From the NCBI RefSeq assembly GCF_023856365.1, contig NW_026042712.1, positions 1-64,000 of the forward strand: DNA of 64,000 bases, written 5' to 3'. Of the stretch, positions 10,501 to 21,593 are shown in pieces (position 1 is the stretch's first letter; every line of letters begins with the position of its first letter). The stretch is from Brienomyrus brachyistius. Its lineage: Eukaryota > Chordata > Actinopteri > Osteoglossiformes > Mormyridae. The position numbers were made by a program, and so were the translations under genes. The notes beneath the pieces were generated by a model that saw nothing but the letters and a program-made list of their open reading frames with translations, did not search any database and was not told where the DNA came from.

Positions 10501-11960
10501 GAAATGGCCGCTCAGTGCAGGAGGAGGCTGCAAACCTGAAGAGGCACACAACCGTATGGGTGGGGCAGGGGATCAATGGTGTGAGGTAGAGGACCAGGGC
10601 AGTGGGATTGCAGTGGCACAAGGGCAACCGTGTGGTCATCATGGGCTCCTCCAATGGCAGCTTCAGGTAAGTCGCTCTGATAAACCCCGTTAGACTCCAG
10701 TGAAGTGAGTGAGGCTGCAGCGCTACACTGGAGGGGACACATGTGGGCTCAGGGGCCCACGTGACTGTAGCAGAGGAAGGGATCTCTAGCTGATGTGGAG
10801 GTACAGGCCCAGTGGCAGTAAGGGGTGGGCAGTCAGCTGCAGAGGCTGCGGGGCCAGCGGCCCCACTGTACACATGGACCGCAGGGAATCTCAGCATGTT
10901 GTGCCCAAAGTCCAGCACACATGCCGTGCTCCGGGGGAAATTCAGGCCCAGGATGGAGGGATCGAGCATGTCAGCCATCCACATAGTTACTATTCACAAC
11001 TAAACCCCCCATGTCAAAAGGGAACAACCCCGTCCCTCTTAAAGGGGCCAGGTCACCAGTCATTGTTCTCACCTGCACCAATGTCAGTTCTTGACAGTGT
11101 CTGGTCTCACCAGGGTTGCAGTGGAACCTGTATGGACTAGGGCAGTACATGCGACTCACATCACTATGGTGGGTATGTGACAGAAGTTGCCTCTGTGAGT
11201 CCAATCCGTAGTCACAACCTCTGCAGCAGGTGGCAGCAGGGCCACCTCCCCGGTGTCACCAAGGAAGTTCCGGAAATTAACCTTGTTGGCCCACATCTTC
11301 CCGGCTATGCGTGCCCTTGGCGGAACCCTGGGTGGCGGTGAACTTGGGACACTGTCTGAAGATTGAGGGGTGGGGGGGGGTGCTGCTGCCTGTCAGCCTA
11401 CAGGCAGTCTGCATCCAGGAAGTAAACCTGAGGGCCTGGGTCCTCCAAGCCCTTTGGCGTTTACAGCTTGGTTGATTTCTCCCGCCTCGTTCCCCGCCAC
11501 CTCGCTGCCCACAATTTCTCTCTCCAAAGCCAGTTCCAGGGCCTCGTCTAGGGACGCAGAGGGGTTGACTGTGTCTGAATGTGAGCTATCTGGGGTTAAG
11601 TGTCTAGATAAACTGATCCCTGGCCAGTTCACTCTGTACTGATAGAGCCATGTGAGCACAGACACGCCTACACAACCCCTTGATATCATTAAGCAGGATG
11701 CAGAGAGACTCATTTGACTCAATCCCTGCACCTATTGTTTAACTGAGAGGGCAGAAGTCCTCACACTGCCCACAGCGATTCTGCAGGGTACTGACCAGTG
11801 TCTCATCCAGGGGCTCAAGCAACCAGCAGTGTACACCTCAGAAAAGCATGTGTGACAACCCTGAGGACCTGCTTGCATACCACAATGGTATCCCATCTCC
11901 CCTTGCTCTTTGAAGGGGTACAACCCATCCAGTATAGTTATCACTGGGCTATCACAATGT
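10501..11960 (-). mobile_element. Decayed LTR-retrotransposon gag-protease relic, unit 1
   Basis: On the minus strand several frames carry pieces of an LTR-retrotransposon polyprotein. A gag-like piece has S-L-D-E-A-L-E-L-A-L-E-R-E-I-V (11550 area). A retropepsin-like C-terminal piece is I-L-G-L-N-F-P-R-S-T-A-C-V-L-D-F-G (10900-10970 area), of the type ILGLDFL...C..D in Gypsy proteases. The pieces lie in different frames, and no catalytic D-S/T-G was seen. No flanking LTR was recognised. It is older than the array, since all units have it with the same breaks. Confidence 0.55.
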
Positions 11961-11970
11961 CATCACAATA

Positions 11971-12062
11971 CTAAAGACTGAAACAAAGCCGTGAGGTCAG
12001 ACCCTCTGTATACAGCACACAGTCTCACCCTCACATCCTGTATGACCACATTTCTGCTGTTC
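11971..12062 (+). repeat. Dispersed short repeat, third copy in unit 1
   Basis: Matches 236-345 (direct) and 1930-2035 (inverted) over about 90 bp, starting AAAGACTGAAACAAAG and passing through GGTCAGACCCTCTGTAT. It has a short internal gap. Copies in the other units: 38060-38152 and 57004-57096. Its link to leader-exon copies suggests it is part of the old receptor-gene flank or intron. Confidence 0.75.
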
Positions 12063-12817
12063 ACATGGCAATTCTCCAGCTTCCTTTGCCCTACAATGGA
12101 CTGACGACCTGTTGAAGGTCTACCTCACTTTACACTTTGCCCATGTCTTGTGTGTATACCCTGTCCGATCCTAACGTGTATTTAGTGTGTGTAAATCTCT
12201 CACTGCATCTGCATTTCGCAGTTCAGCTTCTGACAACATTGTGTTTCCCATCTGTGTATTTGGGTTCGGTGCTTGTTGGGTGCCTGTCGTGGTCCTTCTA
12301 TTTACAATTGTACGCAGGGCATGCTGGGATATGCGCCCCGCCGGTGTTACACTAGTATAAAAAAGGAATCTGGTCGAGTTTGTTCATTGACCAAATTTTG
12401 TTTTTGCGAACCAAATTGTTTGTAGGCCAAAGCATTTGTGAATTGCAAGCACTACTGTACTAATGATAAATTGGTATGAAAAAATGGAGACAATTTCTGA
12501 GACACCAGAGCAATCCGTGTACTGTAATATTTATCTTATCAATAACACAGTAAAAATACACATTAGCGCCAATTCATCTTCTTTATTCATCATGAATATT
12601 TTAATTCATTAATGCAGGAGTCTGTGATAAATCGCTATCAGCATTTGGTTTATAATGGCCAATTAATGATAACTAAAAAGAAACAGAGAGACTAAAGACA
12701 CAACTTTCAACCATGATATGAGTGCTGTTGCTGCATAATTTGTCCACCAGGGGTCACAGCGCAACCCCCATCTCGGCAAGATGGATGACTTGAAATATGT
12801 TTCTATATCAAGTTGAA
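12063..12817. other. Spacer with a 247-bp presence/absence segment
   Basis: A patch at about 12085-12140 resembles the decayed tail of a common fish SINE-like repeat. Bases 12321-12567 are present in units 1 and 3 (57355-57601) but missing from unit 2 (junction near 38409). No target duplication was seen, so a deletion in unit 2 is more likely than an insertion. No gene. Confidence 0.5.
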
Positions 12818-13925
12818 TTATTTTTATTTCTATAGCATATTTAAAAACAATCTATGTTGTGCCAAAGTGCTGTAGGTCAAAATAATATAAATATATAGTA
12901 AAAGTAGAGACATTGGCCAATGTTACACAATGTTACACAAAAAATAATCAGAATCAGACTGTGGTTTATTGCCAAGTAGGTTGACCCTACAAGGAATTCT
13001 TTTTGGTATAATGGTGCTCCATGGAAAAACAAGACTAAGCAACAACCAAGTTCAAAAAACAGTGCAAAAGTTATACAATAATCTAGTAATAAATATAAAA
13101 TCACTATAAATGTTAAATACATGATGTGCAAAGCAGAATAGTCAGATTAAATAGATAAATAAAATGTGTTCCTGTGTGTGCAGGGTCAGTACAGAGATGC
13201 ATCTAATAAGAAGCGGTGTAAGGCTGAATTAGCTCCGAGACGGACTGGGGACCTATGCCATGTATCGCCTTAGAAAGAAATAAGAAATCTTTAAACTGTA
13301 TTCTCAGAAATTCTCAAAACTTAACAGGTAGCCAATGCAATGTAGCCAACACAGGGGAAATTTGGTGTCTAATTTTTGTTGAGAGCCTGGTAGCACCGTT
13401 TTGAACAAGGAGTAGTCAGAATAAAGATGCTTCTGGTAAACCTGGGTACAGAGAACGGCAGTAACCCAATCAGGATAAAAGCAGGAGTAACTCTCCAGGT
13501 CTTTGGCTGAAAGGTGTGGTTTAAGCCAGGCTATTGAACTCAGCTGACAGAAACACCCCTTCACAACAGCATTTATTTGTTTATCAAACTCAGTGATGAA
13601 TCAAAGATGACACCAAGATTTTTATTATGTGACTGGAGGTTTTCTGAATGAGGCCCTAATTGTTCTCTGAGATCATGAACAGTGACCAAAACTCATTACC
13701 TCTGTCTTGTTTTCATTAATCTGGACGAAAGTCATTGCTGTCCTGTTCTTAATATCCTCCAGACAGTTAGAAAGGGCCACCAGAGAGCAGCAGTCACCAG
13801 GTTTTAATGGCAGATATGGCTGCGTATCACCAGCATAGCAATGATATTTTACATAATAACGTTCACAAATAGAGCGCAAAGGAAGCATGTATAGAGGGAA
13901 TATGAGAGGGCCTGTATCACAGGAC
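12818..13925 (-). mobile_element. L2-like LINE reverse-transcriptase scrap, unit 1
   Basis: On the minus strand, 13925-13673 encodes T-G-P-L-I-F-P-L-Y-M-L-P-L and then H-C-Y-A-G-D-T-Q. The latter is the reverse-transcriptase active-site motif Y-A-D-D-T-Q with its first Asp replaced by Gly. Further on, 13564-13304 encodes a C-terminal block after the polymerase domain, and 12900-12818 looks like a 3' end. Stops and frameshifts break it, and the element is truncated before the N-terminal half of the polymerase. A separate LINE-like tail (GTTTATTGCCAAGTAGG near 12963) seems nested inside. Confidence 0.7.
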
Positions 13926-14294
13926 TGGATATGTTTACAAGTAAGGCCATAGTACTTAAGGGGTGTGGCCATCCCACACAGTGACAAGCCCATTCATTCA
14001 CCTCATCTAGGCCTTTTACTAGGGATTTAAGGTCCTGGTTTTCCTCTCAGACCCTAGAACACACTGCCAGGCTCAGATTCCCGATCCCACATCCTGCTGA
14101 AGCCCTTCCCAAGATCAGACACTAGTTTTGTTTTCCTTGTTCTTATAGTAAAATGATGGTCTTTGACTTTTATACATCATCACTGTTCTGTTAATTACAC
14201 ATGACCTAATCTAAGTATTACACAAACCAAGCATAATTACTTAGAGATGTCATAAGATGGAAAATCCTTATTCAGTTAATTATTTTCCCCACAG

Positions 14295-14608
14295 GTGCTG
14301 ACAGTGTGTCTACAGTGAAATGGGCCTGTGTACAGAGAGGATGATCTGTAACAATCCCATGTTCCTATGGTGACAGATATAAAACTCATGTGAAATACTG
14401 GTGCAGAGGGTATAATGTGAGGTCATGTACTCCCATAGTACACACTGACTCTCCACAGGAGGGTAAAGTGTGAGTCAGAGATGATCCTGACCAGCGAGTC
14501 TTCACTGTGACCATCAACAATCTGACAGCTGAGGACTCCGATCGGTACTGGTGTGGTGTGAAGATCAGTGGAGCCTTTCTGATCAGGTTAATCTGTCAGT
14601 CACTGATG
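14295..14608 (+). pseudogene. Ig V-type exon 1 of CD300/pIgR-like receptor, unit 1
   Basis: The exon is bounded by CCCCACAG and GTAAGA, phase 1 in. It encodes an Ig V domain with the CD300/CMRF35/pIgR signature: first Cys in I-P-C-S-Y-G, an extra Cys pair around Y-W-C-R-G and R-S-C-T, and the second canonical Cys in A-E-D-S-D-R-Y-W-C-G. These receptors bind lipids or immunoglobulin at the cell surface of myeloid or epithelial cells. Two in-frame TGA codons (14342-14344, 14471-14473) and a one-base loss near 14587 disable it. It has the same defects in units 2 and 3. Confidence 0.85.
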
Positions 14609-14961
14609 GTAAGATGTCTGTACTGCAGACTGTAGCCAATGAGATGCACAGTATGTAACATGTCACTGAGTCAAAAAGGAAGGACCTTAACACAAACACT
14701 GATGAAAAAAATGTTTTAATATTTTAAAAATCTGCATTTTAATTTAATTCAATATGATAAACGAGACTTGGAAGAAGTAACAGTGTCAGCTAAATCGGGC
14801 GACTTCATGAGGTTAAATATGATAAGCAATATGTTAAAAAATGTCAGTTTATTGGCCAAACATTTACATACAGTATGTATGTTGTAATGGGCTGATATTC
14901 ATAAACATTTCATTGCTGTGGAAATCGTTGAGTGTTTTACCTGTGTGTTGAAGTCCTCCAG

Positions 14962-15242
14962 GGCTGTCAGTGGACAAACAGGAGGTGACGGGTGTGGATG
15001 GAGACAGTGTCAGTGTTACTATGGAAACAACAAAAGACAAAGGATGTGGTGTAAGATTGGGGGCTCCTGTGCATCAGAGAGATCAGTGAGTTTGCATGGG
15101 AGGCCTGTCCTGATCAGGGATGACACAGAAAATAAAACCTTCATTGTGACAATGAGTGGGCTGGAGAGGAAGGACACTGGCTGGTATTGGTGGCTGGTTG
15201 TGGAATCCTGCAGATTCCAGTTCATATTACTGTTAAACATAA
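14962..15242 (+). pseudogene. Ig V-type exon 2 of CD300/pIgR-like receptor, unit 1
   Basis: Starts after CTCCAG and ends near a GTAATT donor. It encodes a second V domain: D-K-Q-E-V-T-G-V-D-G-D-S-V-S-V in one frame, then C-Y-Y-G-N-N-K and M-W-C-K-I-G-G-S-C in another, so a short deletion near 15010 breaks the frame. The strand-F region reads K-D-T-G-W-Y-W, but a small rearrangement at about 15188-15202 replaces the expected Cys with Trp and shifts the frame. Ig2 of unit 2 keeps that Cys. Confidence 0.8.
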
Positions 15243-15412
15243 GTAATTGATATAAATCTGCCTGTGAATTATTTATGCTTGAATATAAATAGATACATAC
15301 TAATCAACCCAGCAGTTTCACTCACGAAGGGGTTTGTGCTTCTTTGTGGGGATAATCCCCTATTTATCAGCTGTTGTGAAACAGAGTTATTTATTGGGAT
15401 TATTGTTTCAAT

Positions 15413-16130
15413 GATAGTGGCACGGTGGTCCAGTAGGCGGCGCTGTTGCTTCACGCCTCCATGTTTAGGGGTTTGAATCTGGCTTCTGCTCTGTCTGTGT
15501 GGAGTCTGCATGTTCTCCACATGCTGTGTGGGTTTCCTCCAACAATCCAAAAACGCACAGTCAGGCTAATTGGTGTCTTTAATATTGAATGTGTGTCTTC
15601 TAGTTTATGATCAGTCTGTAATATGACAAAAATCACAGCATTTTCCACAGACATACAGCCAGTCACTTGTTATGTATACAAATCCAGACAAATCCATGTA
15701 GCTTGCAACATAATTCAGGCATTTTTTCATCTTTGTGAGGATGAATTGTTACTAATGGTGTGCAGACTGACTAACATGTCTGTAGGTGGTTTTTCATTGC
15801 AGCGTAGACCAGTGTTACAATTGTACTCTGTAATATCTGTTCCAGTGCTGCATCCATCCATTGTCTGAAACTGCTTGTCTAATTCAGGGTCCCTATGGGC
15901 GCAAGGCAGGGAACGTCCCATGACAGGGTGCCAACCAATTGCAGGACACGCTCACACTCCATTCCCTCGCACAAGCACACCTACCGGCAATTTGACAACT
16001 CCAATTAGCCTCAGCATGTTTTTGGACTGTGGGGGGAAATCAGAGTCCCTGGAAGGAACCCCACAATGACACAGGGGGAGCATGCAAACTCCATACACAC
16101 GGAACTCCAGCGAAGACTTGAGTACACGTG
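15413..16130 (+). repeat. SINE-like and common fish repeats, unit 1
   Basis: Two blocks. The first, 15413-15585, is the common fish sequence that starts GGCACGGTGGTCCAGTAGG and passes through GTCTGCATGTTCTCC. The second, 15850-16130, begins CATCCATCCATTGTCTGAAA and runs through CCAATTAGCCTCAGCATG; its opposite end appears at 18140-18270. Between them (15586-15849) is AT-rich sequence without a recognised gene. The repeats lie between the Ig2 exon and the membrane-span exon. Equivalents: 41255-41972 and 60447-61164. Confidence 0.75.
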
Positions 16131-16790
16131 CCAGAGGAGTGAGGCGACAGTGCAAACCCTGCTTTTTATTAACTATCCTTTCTCCTGTTTCCACTGCTCT
16201 CCTTTTCTCTGCACATGATGAAGAAGGAGGGGATAATGAAAAACGGAGGTAAGCATTCAGCAGCATTTACAGTAGTGTGGGGGTCCAGCTAGCAGCATTT
16301 ACCTGATCACACAGTAATGGGAAACTGTCATTTTAATTTTAAGAGAAAAAAATATTTTTTATTTGATTTTCTTAATAATAAACTTGAGATCCCATCCCAT
16401 CCAGGGTGAGCCCTTGCCTTCTGCCCTGTGCTGCTGGGGAATGACTGCAGGCCTGTTTTTACAAAATAGTGTAACATGTTGTGTGATAATCTCTAGCTAT
16501 TTTCATGCTCTTTGTTAATGTCTCCTGTTCCTCACATGTGTCCTGTGTAATAGTACCGATGTGGCTGTACCGTGTTTCTATAAAGCATGTAAGACTTTAC
16601 TGTTCACATCCACCCTCTTATTCAGCTCTTTGGTCCAGCTGGCTCTGTATGTAGGACTGAGCTGATCGGTGCTGCTGTCGATTATCAAGGTGGTTTTACT
16701 TCAGTCAGAACAGATTCACTGTTTTGTTCTTCAGGTTTAAATGTGATATGTGTGACTGACAGACACACTGGTGTATTATATGTCTCACAG
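16131..16790. other. Intron-like spacer before the membrane-span exon, unit 1
   Basis: Contains a possible small exon ending ACGGAG|GTAAGC at about 16252, without a clear acceptor, and a decayed SINE tail at 16392-16455. A second hydrophobic stretch lies at 16609-16700 (S-T-L-L-F-S-S-L-V-Q-L-A-L-Y-V-G-L-S then a TGA). The last could be an old membrane-span exon, but it has no good splice sites. Equivalents: 41973-42632 and 61165-61824. Confidence 0.3.
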
Positions 16791-16992
16791 GTGGGAGCAG
16801 GTTCTGGATGCTGTACTGAAAGCTGGGACTGGTGTGTTTTACCTGATTTGCACCATCATCACCATTCAGCTGCACTGGACCTCCTGTAGAAAGCGGGAAC
16901 CAATCAGAGAGAAGCAGAGGGTCTCCCTGGATCAGAGGAAGCTGGCAGAGGAGATGACCTTCGTGGAGCAGAATGAGTCAGACGAGCTGTAA
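16791..16992 (+). pseudogene. Membrane-span and cytoplasmic-tail exon, unit 1
   Basis: Starts after TGTCTCACAG and stays open to TAA at 16990-16992, with an AATAAA overlapping just after (16993-16998). It encodes a hydrophobic segment (A-G-T-G-V-F-Y-L-I-C-T-I-I-T-I-Q-L), then a Cys and basic cluster C-R-K-R-E, then an acidic tail ending Q-N-E-S-D-E-L. This fits a type I receptor stop-transfer and tail. No Tyr-based ITIM or ITAM is present. Position and order suggest it is the last exon of the same Ig gene, but homology to a known tail was not recognised, so it could belong to another gene. Confidence 0.5.
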
Positions 16993-17537
16993 AATAAACG
17001 GTTATGCTAACTGCAGTGAAGCCTCTCTCACTCGGCCCTGCTCAGTCTGTACAGTCATAGCATGAGAGTCAGTTAAACACAGAGGGGATGATTATCTGCT
17101 GGCAACCTGTACAACCACGTATTGGCCACTTATTCACAAGTGCTTTGCTGCCACCTGCTGGTTAATGTTTAATAATCGTTATCTTGTGAAGGTAAGACTG
17201 GTTTTTATTAAATTGTCTCTTGATTCTGAAAAAATATGGTACTATGCAAAAGTCTTGGGCCATCAAAGAAAACGTTTAATGCTATTTAATTGGGTTGTGT
17301 ATATTTGCTCAGAACAAAAACACAATTATCATAAAAATATATGCAAATTAAAAGTGACACAATAAAAACTAACAAGAATTTCTTCTTTTCTCCATAAAGT
17401 TACTGATGCCTTGTTGGATCGCTAGATGAACCACGCTTTGGATCCTAAACCTCTCCTCAGGGGCACCCCAGCCATTCCATGTATTTGTTAAATTCTGCCA
17501 CCAGCTCACTTAATTAATTAATTTAATTAAACAAATG
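16993..17537. other. Spacer between tail exon and solo LTR, unit 1
   Basis: AT-rich and without a recognised gene. The stretch 17240-17420 (CTATGCAAAAGTCTTGGGCC onward) looks like the end of an old DNA transposon, and a TTAATTAATTAATTTAATTAA run lies just before the solo LTR. Equivalents: 42835-43379 and 62027-62571. Confidence 0.35.
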
Positions 17538-17804
17538 TGTCATGCCCGGCTCGTCCGCTCCTCCTGTGTGCCACGCCCCCTGATTACCCACGTGTTTTCT
17601 CCCGATTGTACCCAGCTGTATCTAGTTAATTTGCTCAGTCCTGTGTATTTCAGTCCGTGTCTTACCCGAGTCCTTTGTCCGTCATTGATGTCAGTTGATG
17701 TTCGTGCCCTCGTCCCTGAGATTAAACCCCTCGTTTGCCCTGATTCTCGGCTGTCTGCCTGCTTCTTACCCGCCTGCCCGCGATCGCTGCCGTCTCCCGT
17801 GACA
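17538..17804 (+). mobile_element. Solo LTR, unit 1
   Basis: A 267-bp sequence that starts TGTCATG and ends CGTGACA, flanked on both sides by AAATG (17533-17537 and 17805-17809). A 5-bp target duplication with TG...CA ends is the mark of an LTR retrotransposon reduced to one LTR by recombination. GC-rich, unlike its flanks. The orientation is not certain. Confidence 0.85.
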
Positions 17805-17809
17805 AAATG

Positions 17810-18110
17810 TTAATGATGCATTGATTAGCCATAGGAGTTGTGTTATAAAAAGATATAGGTCTATTGGATGGTTGGTGCAAATGTTTTACTAACTTTAGAA
17901 GAGATTTTGAAATGACTGGGCTGCCACACTTTGACGGACAAAATATTATAATTCTAGACCAAGATGAAGATCATTTGAACATCATTTTCTTCGACAGCCC
18001 AAGACTTTTGTACAGTTTTGTATGTGTCTTTTATACTGGTCATAATTTGTTTAAATACATGATTAATAAATTGATACTTTACAAAACATTTCATATTTTT
18101 CTGAAATTGG
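17810..18110. other. AT-rich spacer, unit 1
   Basis: No gene or repeat recognised. Equivalents: 43643-43943 and 62844-63144. Confidence 0.4.
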
Positions 18111-18432
18111 TAATTATTAAAAATGAATTTCACAAACTTAAATGGTTTGGCTGCGATGGGCTGGCCCCCCATCCAGGGTTGTTCCCGTGCCCATTGCTTC
18201 CGGGATAGGCTCCGGACCCCCCACGACCCAGTAGGATAAGCGGTTTGGAAAATGGATGGATGGATGGATGGTAATTATTAAAAATGAATTTCACAAACTT
18301 AAATGGTTTGGCTGCGATGGGCTGGCCCCCCATCCAGGTTTGTTCCCGTGCCCATTGCTTCCGGGATAGGCTCCGGACCCCCCACGACCCAGTAGGATAA
18401 GCGGTTTGGAAAATGGATGGATGGATGGAGGG
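18111..18432. repeat. 161-bp tandem duplication, unit 1
   Basis: Two copies (18111-18271 and 18272-18432) of a segment that starts TAATTATTAAAAATG, contains the common fish repeat around GGCTGCGATGGGCTGGCC and ends in (ATGG)n. The copies differ by one or two bases. The (ATGG)n run at the joint is the likely site of slippage or unequal exchange. Confidence 0.9.
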
Positions 18433-18518
18433 ATAAATGGTTTGGAGTTTTTAGGTCACCCCTCCTCGTCAGAGCCCACCAATCAGGGACTCTTTAAAAG
18501 AGTGATGTAATCGGGAAC

Positions 18519-18786
18519 GCCCACTTTTCAATCTGCAGTACAAATACACCAGCTTGTCTCTGCTAACAACAGCCTGTGAATGTCAGTTAAGGAGGAAACA
18601 GTACCACATACATATTGGCCAACATCAAATGAAAATGTAACACACGAAAACAGGACTGCCCACTTATCACTCTGCGTAAAATCACACCAGCTTGTCTGAG
18701 CTGACAGCAGCCTCACATATCAGCTAAGGAGGAAGACGGCATATCAAAAGTAAAAAGAAAGACACCATCAAATGAAAATATCCCTG
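18519..18786. repeat. 139-bp imperfect tandem duplication, unit 1
   Basis: Two diverged copies (18519-18657 and 18658-18786). Shared landmarks are GCCCACTT, ACACCAGCTTGTCT, ACAGCAGCC or ACAACAGCC, TAAGGAGGAA and CATCAAATGAAAAT. It is much older than the 161-bp duplication because the copies differ at many sites. An upstream CCAAT (18477-18482) and the position before the next unit suggest it may be regulatory for the next receptor copy, but no promoter element was proven. Confidence 0.75.
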
Positions 18787-19675
18787 TGTGATCTATTGGT
18801 TTCTGCTTTCACTCCCATTAAATGACAGTAAGTCTAGTTGGTGTCCGTGGTACTGAAAACCTGGATCAGTAAATTCCAAATGAAACTTCTTTACCTGATT
18901 TAACTGTAACTCACTTATTTTGTTGGCAATGATGCTTTGTTGAGTCTAGAAAGGCGCAAAGTGGGTTTCAGATAAATTAAATGAAGTAGTTTTGCTTAAA
19001 AACCAAAAAGCTTTGAACAATCAGTTCAGCTTTGGACTGTAGTGCTTCACAAAAGTAAAATCCATCCAGTTAAATCTCTTTATCCCCAAGTCAAGAAGAT
19101 ATCAAATGCAGAAGCACATTGTGGGAGATACAAGGTGCAGACACATTAAAAGCACTTTTTTTGTGTGAACATTATAAAACAGATTGATACACATTAAGCA
19201 GTTTGTAACTTTACATCCAGACCTACATCAGTCAGAAAAAGCAGGCGATGACCATCCCATCCAGCAGCTTCATCTCTGATTGTACAGAATCCCATGTCAG
19301 CGTAACTTCTGAAGTCATGACTAAACTAATTTCCAGCTCTGCCTTCAGTTTCATCTGTTAAATTAAATTAGGAACTAAACTAAACTAGGAGGGAAATATA
19401 GTCAAGCTACTTAAGTAGCCGAATTTTGTGTATCCACTAGAGGGCAGCCACACATAGATTCCCTTATGAATGGTTCTGATGCTTCCGGAAAGCACTGCAC
19501 AAAGACCCAGGTATGCCAGTGAGGAACGGATAAAGAGCAGACGGATCCAAATACTAGCTGTAATATATAGTATTTTCAATGAATTTAAACAAATTAATAT
19601 AACAGTGTCAGAGTGTCAGATCCATGTGACTTTTTATGATTGAAGAACTTTGAAAGCCTGAATATAACTGAGGAG
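18787..19675. other. Spacer at the end of the unit
   Basis: AT-rich, with no gene or named repeat recognised. Equivalents: 44620-45507 and 63660-64000 (cut). Confidence 0.5.
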
Positions 19676-20455
19676 GCCCACGGACCCCATTATGTGTGAA
19701 ACATCATTGTGGTGCTGAGAGAAACACAGGACTGCTGATAAGACCCAGATGAAGTGAATTACCTGACTTTGCCCCCACCCATCCCCCCCCCCCCCCAGGA
19801 TACCCCCACCCCTGTCATACAGACACCTTCCTAACGGACCTCATGATTTGTGCTGATCCACACATATGAAAAGGACCTACTGCAGTGACATTTTAAAACT
19901 GTATAAAACATAATAAAGACTGAAATAAAGGCCTGAGGTCAGACCCTCTGTATGTAGCACACAGTGTTTCTGCAGAGTCTCACACTCACATCCTGTATGA
20001 CGACTTTTCTGCTTTTCAGAATAAGTCTGATTTCACTGCTCTTTGCTCATTTGCAATATGAGGAAGTAACAGTTTAGAAAAGAACTAGACTTATTTGATT
20101 AATTTGTTTGTAGTTTAAATTCTGTGAGCATGAATGATTCACTGTGAAGACCAGCTATCAATAATTTTGCTATGAAATCATGTTTCTAAAATGATAAGAT
20201 TCTAGATGAAATCAAAATATTTATTCCTGGTAAGAGCAGGACAACAGCAGCATCAAACTGTTTTCCTTTTTACAGACAAGAAATAGACAGGAAATGCATC
20301 AGTGCACAAACAGTTTATGAAAATCAAAGATAGATGGATGATTTTTAAACATTTAAAACCCACAAAAAGGGAGGCAGTGAGGTTAAGGAGAGTCAGGAAG
20401 TCAGTGTCAGTCTCCACAGATCTGAGGTCAGCGATACACACATAAGGCTCCTCTG

Positions 20456-20495
20456 ATGCTCCTTTTCATCCTCTTCTTCACTGATGGGCCTCCAG
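20456..20495 (+). pseudogene. Signal-peptide exon of CD300/pIgR-like receptor, unit 2
   Basis: Copy of the leader exon, 40 nt, with the same phase-1 GT donor. One silent C-to-T change in the fourth codon (still Phe) separates it from units 1 and 3. Its partner Ig exons are at 40139 and 40806, nearly 20 kb downstream because the LTR and piggyBac-like elements have been added to the intron. Confidence 0.65.
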
Positions 20496-21593
20496 GTGAG
20501 GATCACTTACTCTGGGACTCCACCATTCAGCGTAGTTAAGATGAAGATACATTTTGCACAATATACTTACTACATCTGTTTGTTTATATTCATATTGTTC
20601 CATGAAGTTTGATCACTTCCCGATTATAGTCTGTGGTGGTAGCATGTTGACTGACTGATTTTAGAATTGACTGCAGTCTTCTTTGTGTCCACTATGTGGC
20701 AGCAGTATAAAGGAAATATCTTATTCTGTCACAGCTGCTGGTGTGTGTAAAAATTCACATACTCTGATAACAAGTAATTCTGCCTCCAACTGTTTGTCAG
20801 GGACCTGGGCAGGAATGAATTACATGCCGACTGTACATACAACAGAGATAGGCTCCTGGGAGAACTTTGCCAGAAGTTGAAACACGACTTTAAGAATGAC
20901 ACTGATACAGAGTACTCAGCTGTTTGGTTGAAACTAAATCTTGGTCTGGATTTTTACATTCTGGACCTGAACTACCCACTGCTGCACTGACCCCCACCTT
21001 CTTCTTTTTTTTCCCTTTGTCCTGTCCGGCAGCTTTAGCAGAATCATGGTCTGAATGCACTGCTGTGACAAACATGTTTGCTTTACCATGAGGGGTTCTA
21101 TAAACTCTGTATAGGCCTCTCATGTTGATCGATTTCATTTTTTAAATTTAAAAAAATTATTTATTTCATTTTTAGGCGGCATGGTGATGCAGTGGGTGAG
21201 CTGGCCGAAGAGGATGGACAGATTAGGAGGGAAAAAAAGAAGGAAAAAGAAGAAAGGAGCAAGTGAGATGAAATGAAAGTTTTTAGCGGGTGTCTCTAAC
21301 TTTGCTCTGCCATTGCATGCACACCACTTCCAGGGCCAGCCTTGCTCTCACGCTGATATACTGTCAGATTATGCACATCTTATATGTTGTTTTAACCCTT
21401 AGCGTATTAGTAAAGGCTGTTTTGTACTTACTTGATGTGATGGTCCACTTTACTGTGGCCTTGAGCCACATTAGAAATTTATTTCTGATATATTTAACTT
21501 AATCCTCATTTTTCTTTTGCCCATGAGCACGAAACAGCTAAATAATTAGCATGATGCAGAAGTTATTCTCAGACAGGCACTTAATCTAAAAAG

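Larger units (their letters stand above)
1..19675. repeat. Tandem macro-repeat, unit 1 (19,675 bp)
   Basis: The first bases of the window recur at 19676 and again at 45508, and the order of all landmarks is the same in each block, so this is one copy of a head-to-tail segmental duplication. Identity to units 2 and 3 is very high by eye, with scattered single-base changes. Unit 1 lacks the piggyBac-like insertion of units 2 and 3 and the LTR retrotransposon of unit 2, so it shows the empty site for both. The left edge is the window edge, so more units may lie upstream. Confidence 0.97.

Noticed and set aside
10451..10984. 177-codon minus-strand open frame as an intact gene
   Set aside because: Only its first third resembles a retropepsin-like region; the rest is out of frame relative to that relic, so it is part of a decayed retroelement, not a gene.
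14342..14473. TGA codons in Ig exon 1 read as selenocysteine
   Set aside because: Nothing in this receptor family uses selenocysteine, no SECIS-like element was seen, and other frameshifts in the gene indicate decay.
17535..17813. 92-codon plus open frame over the solo LTR
   Set aside because: It coincides with the LTR ends and target duplications, and the unit-2 copy is shortened; non-coding LTR sequence explains it.
18140..18430. Short repeats as a CRISPR array
   Set aside because: Two long copies of a fish repeat with (ATGG)n, no spacers of regular length, and a eukaryotic context.
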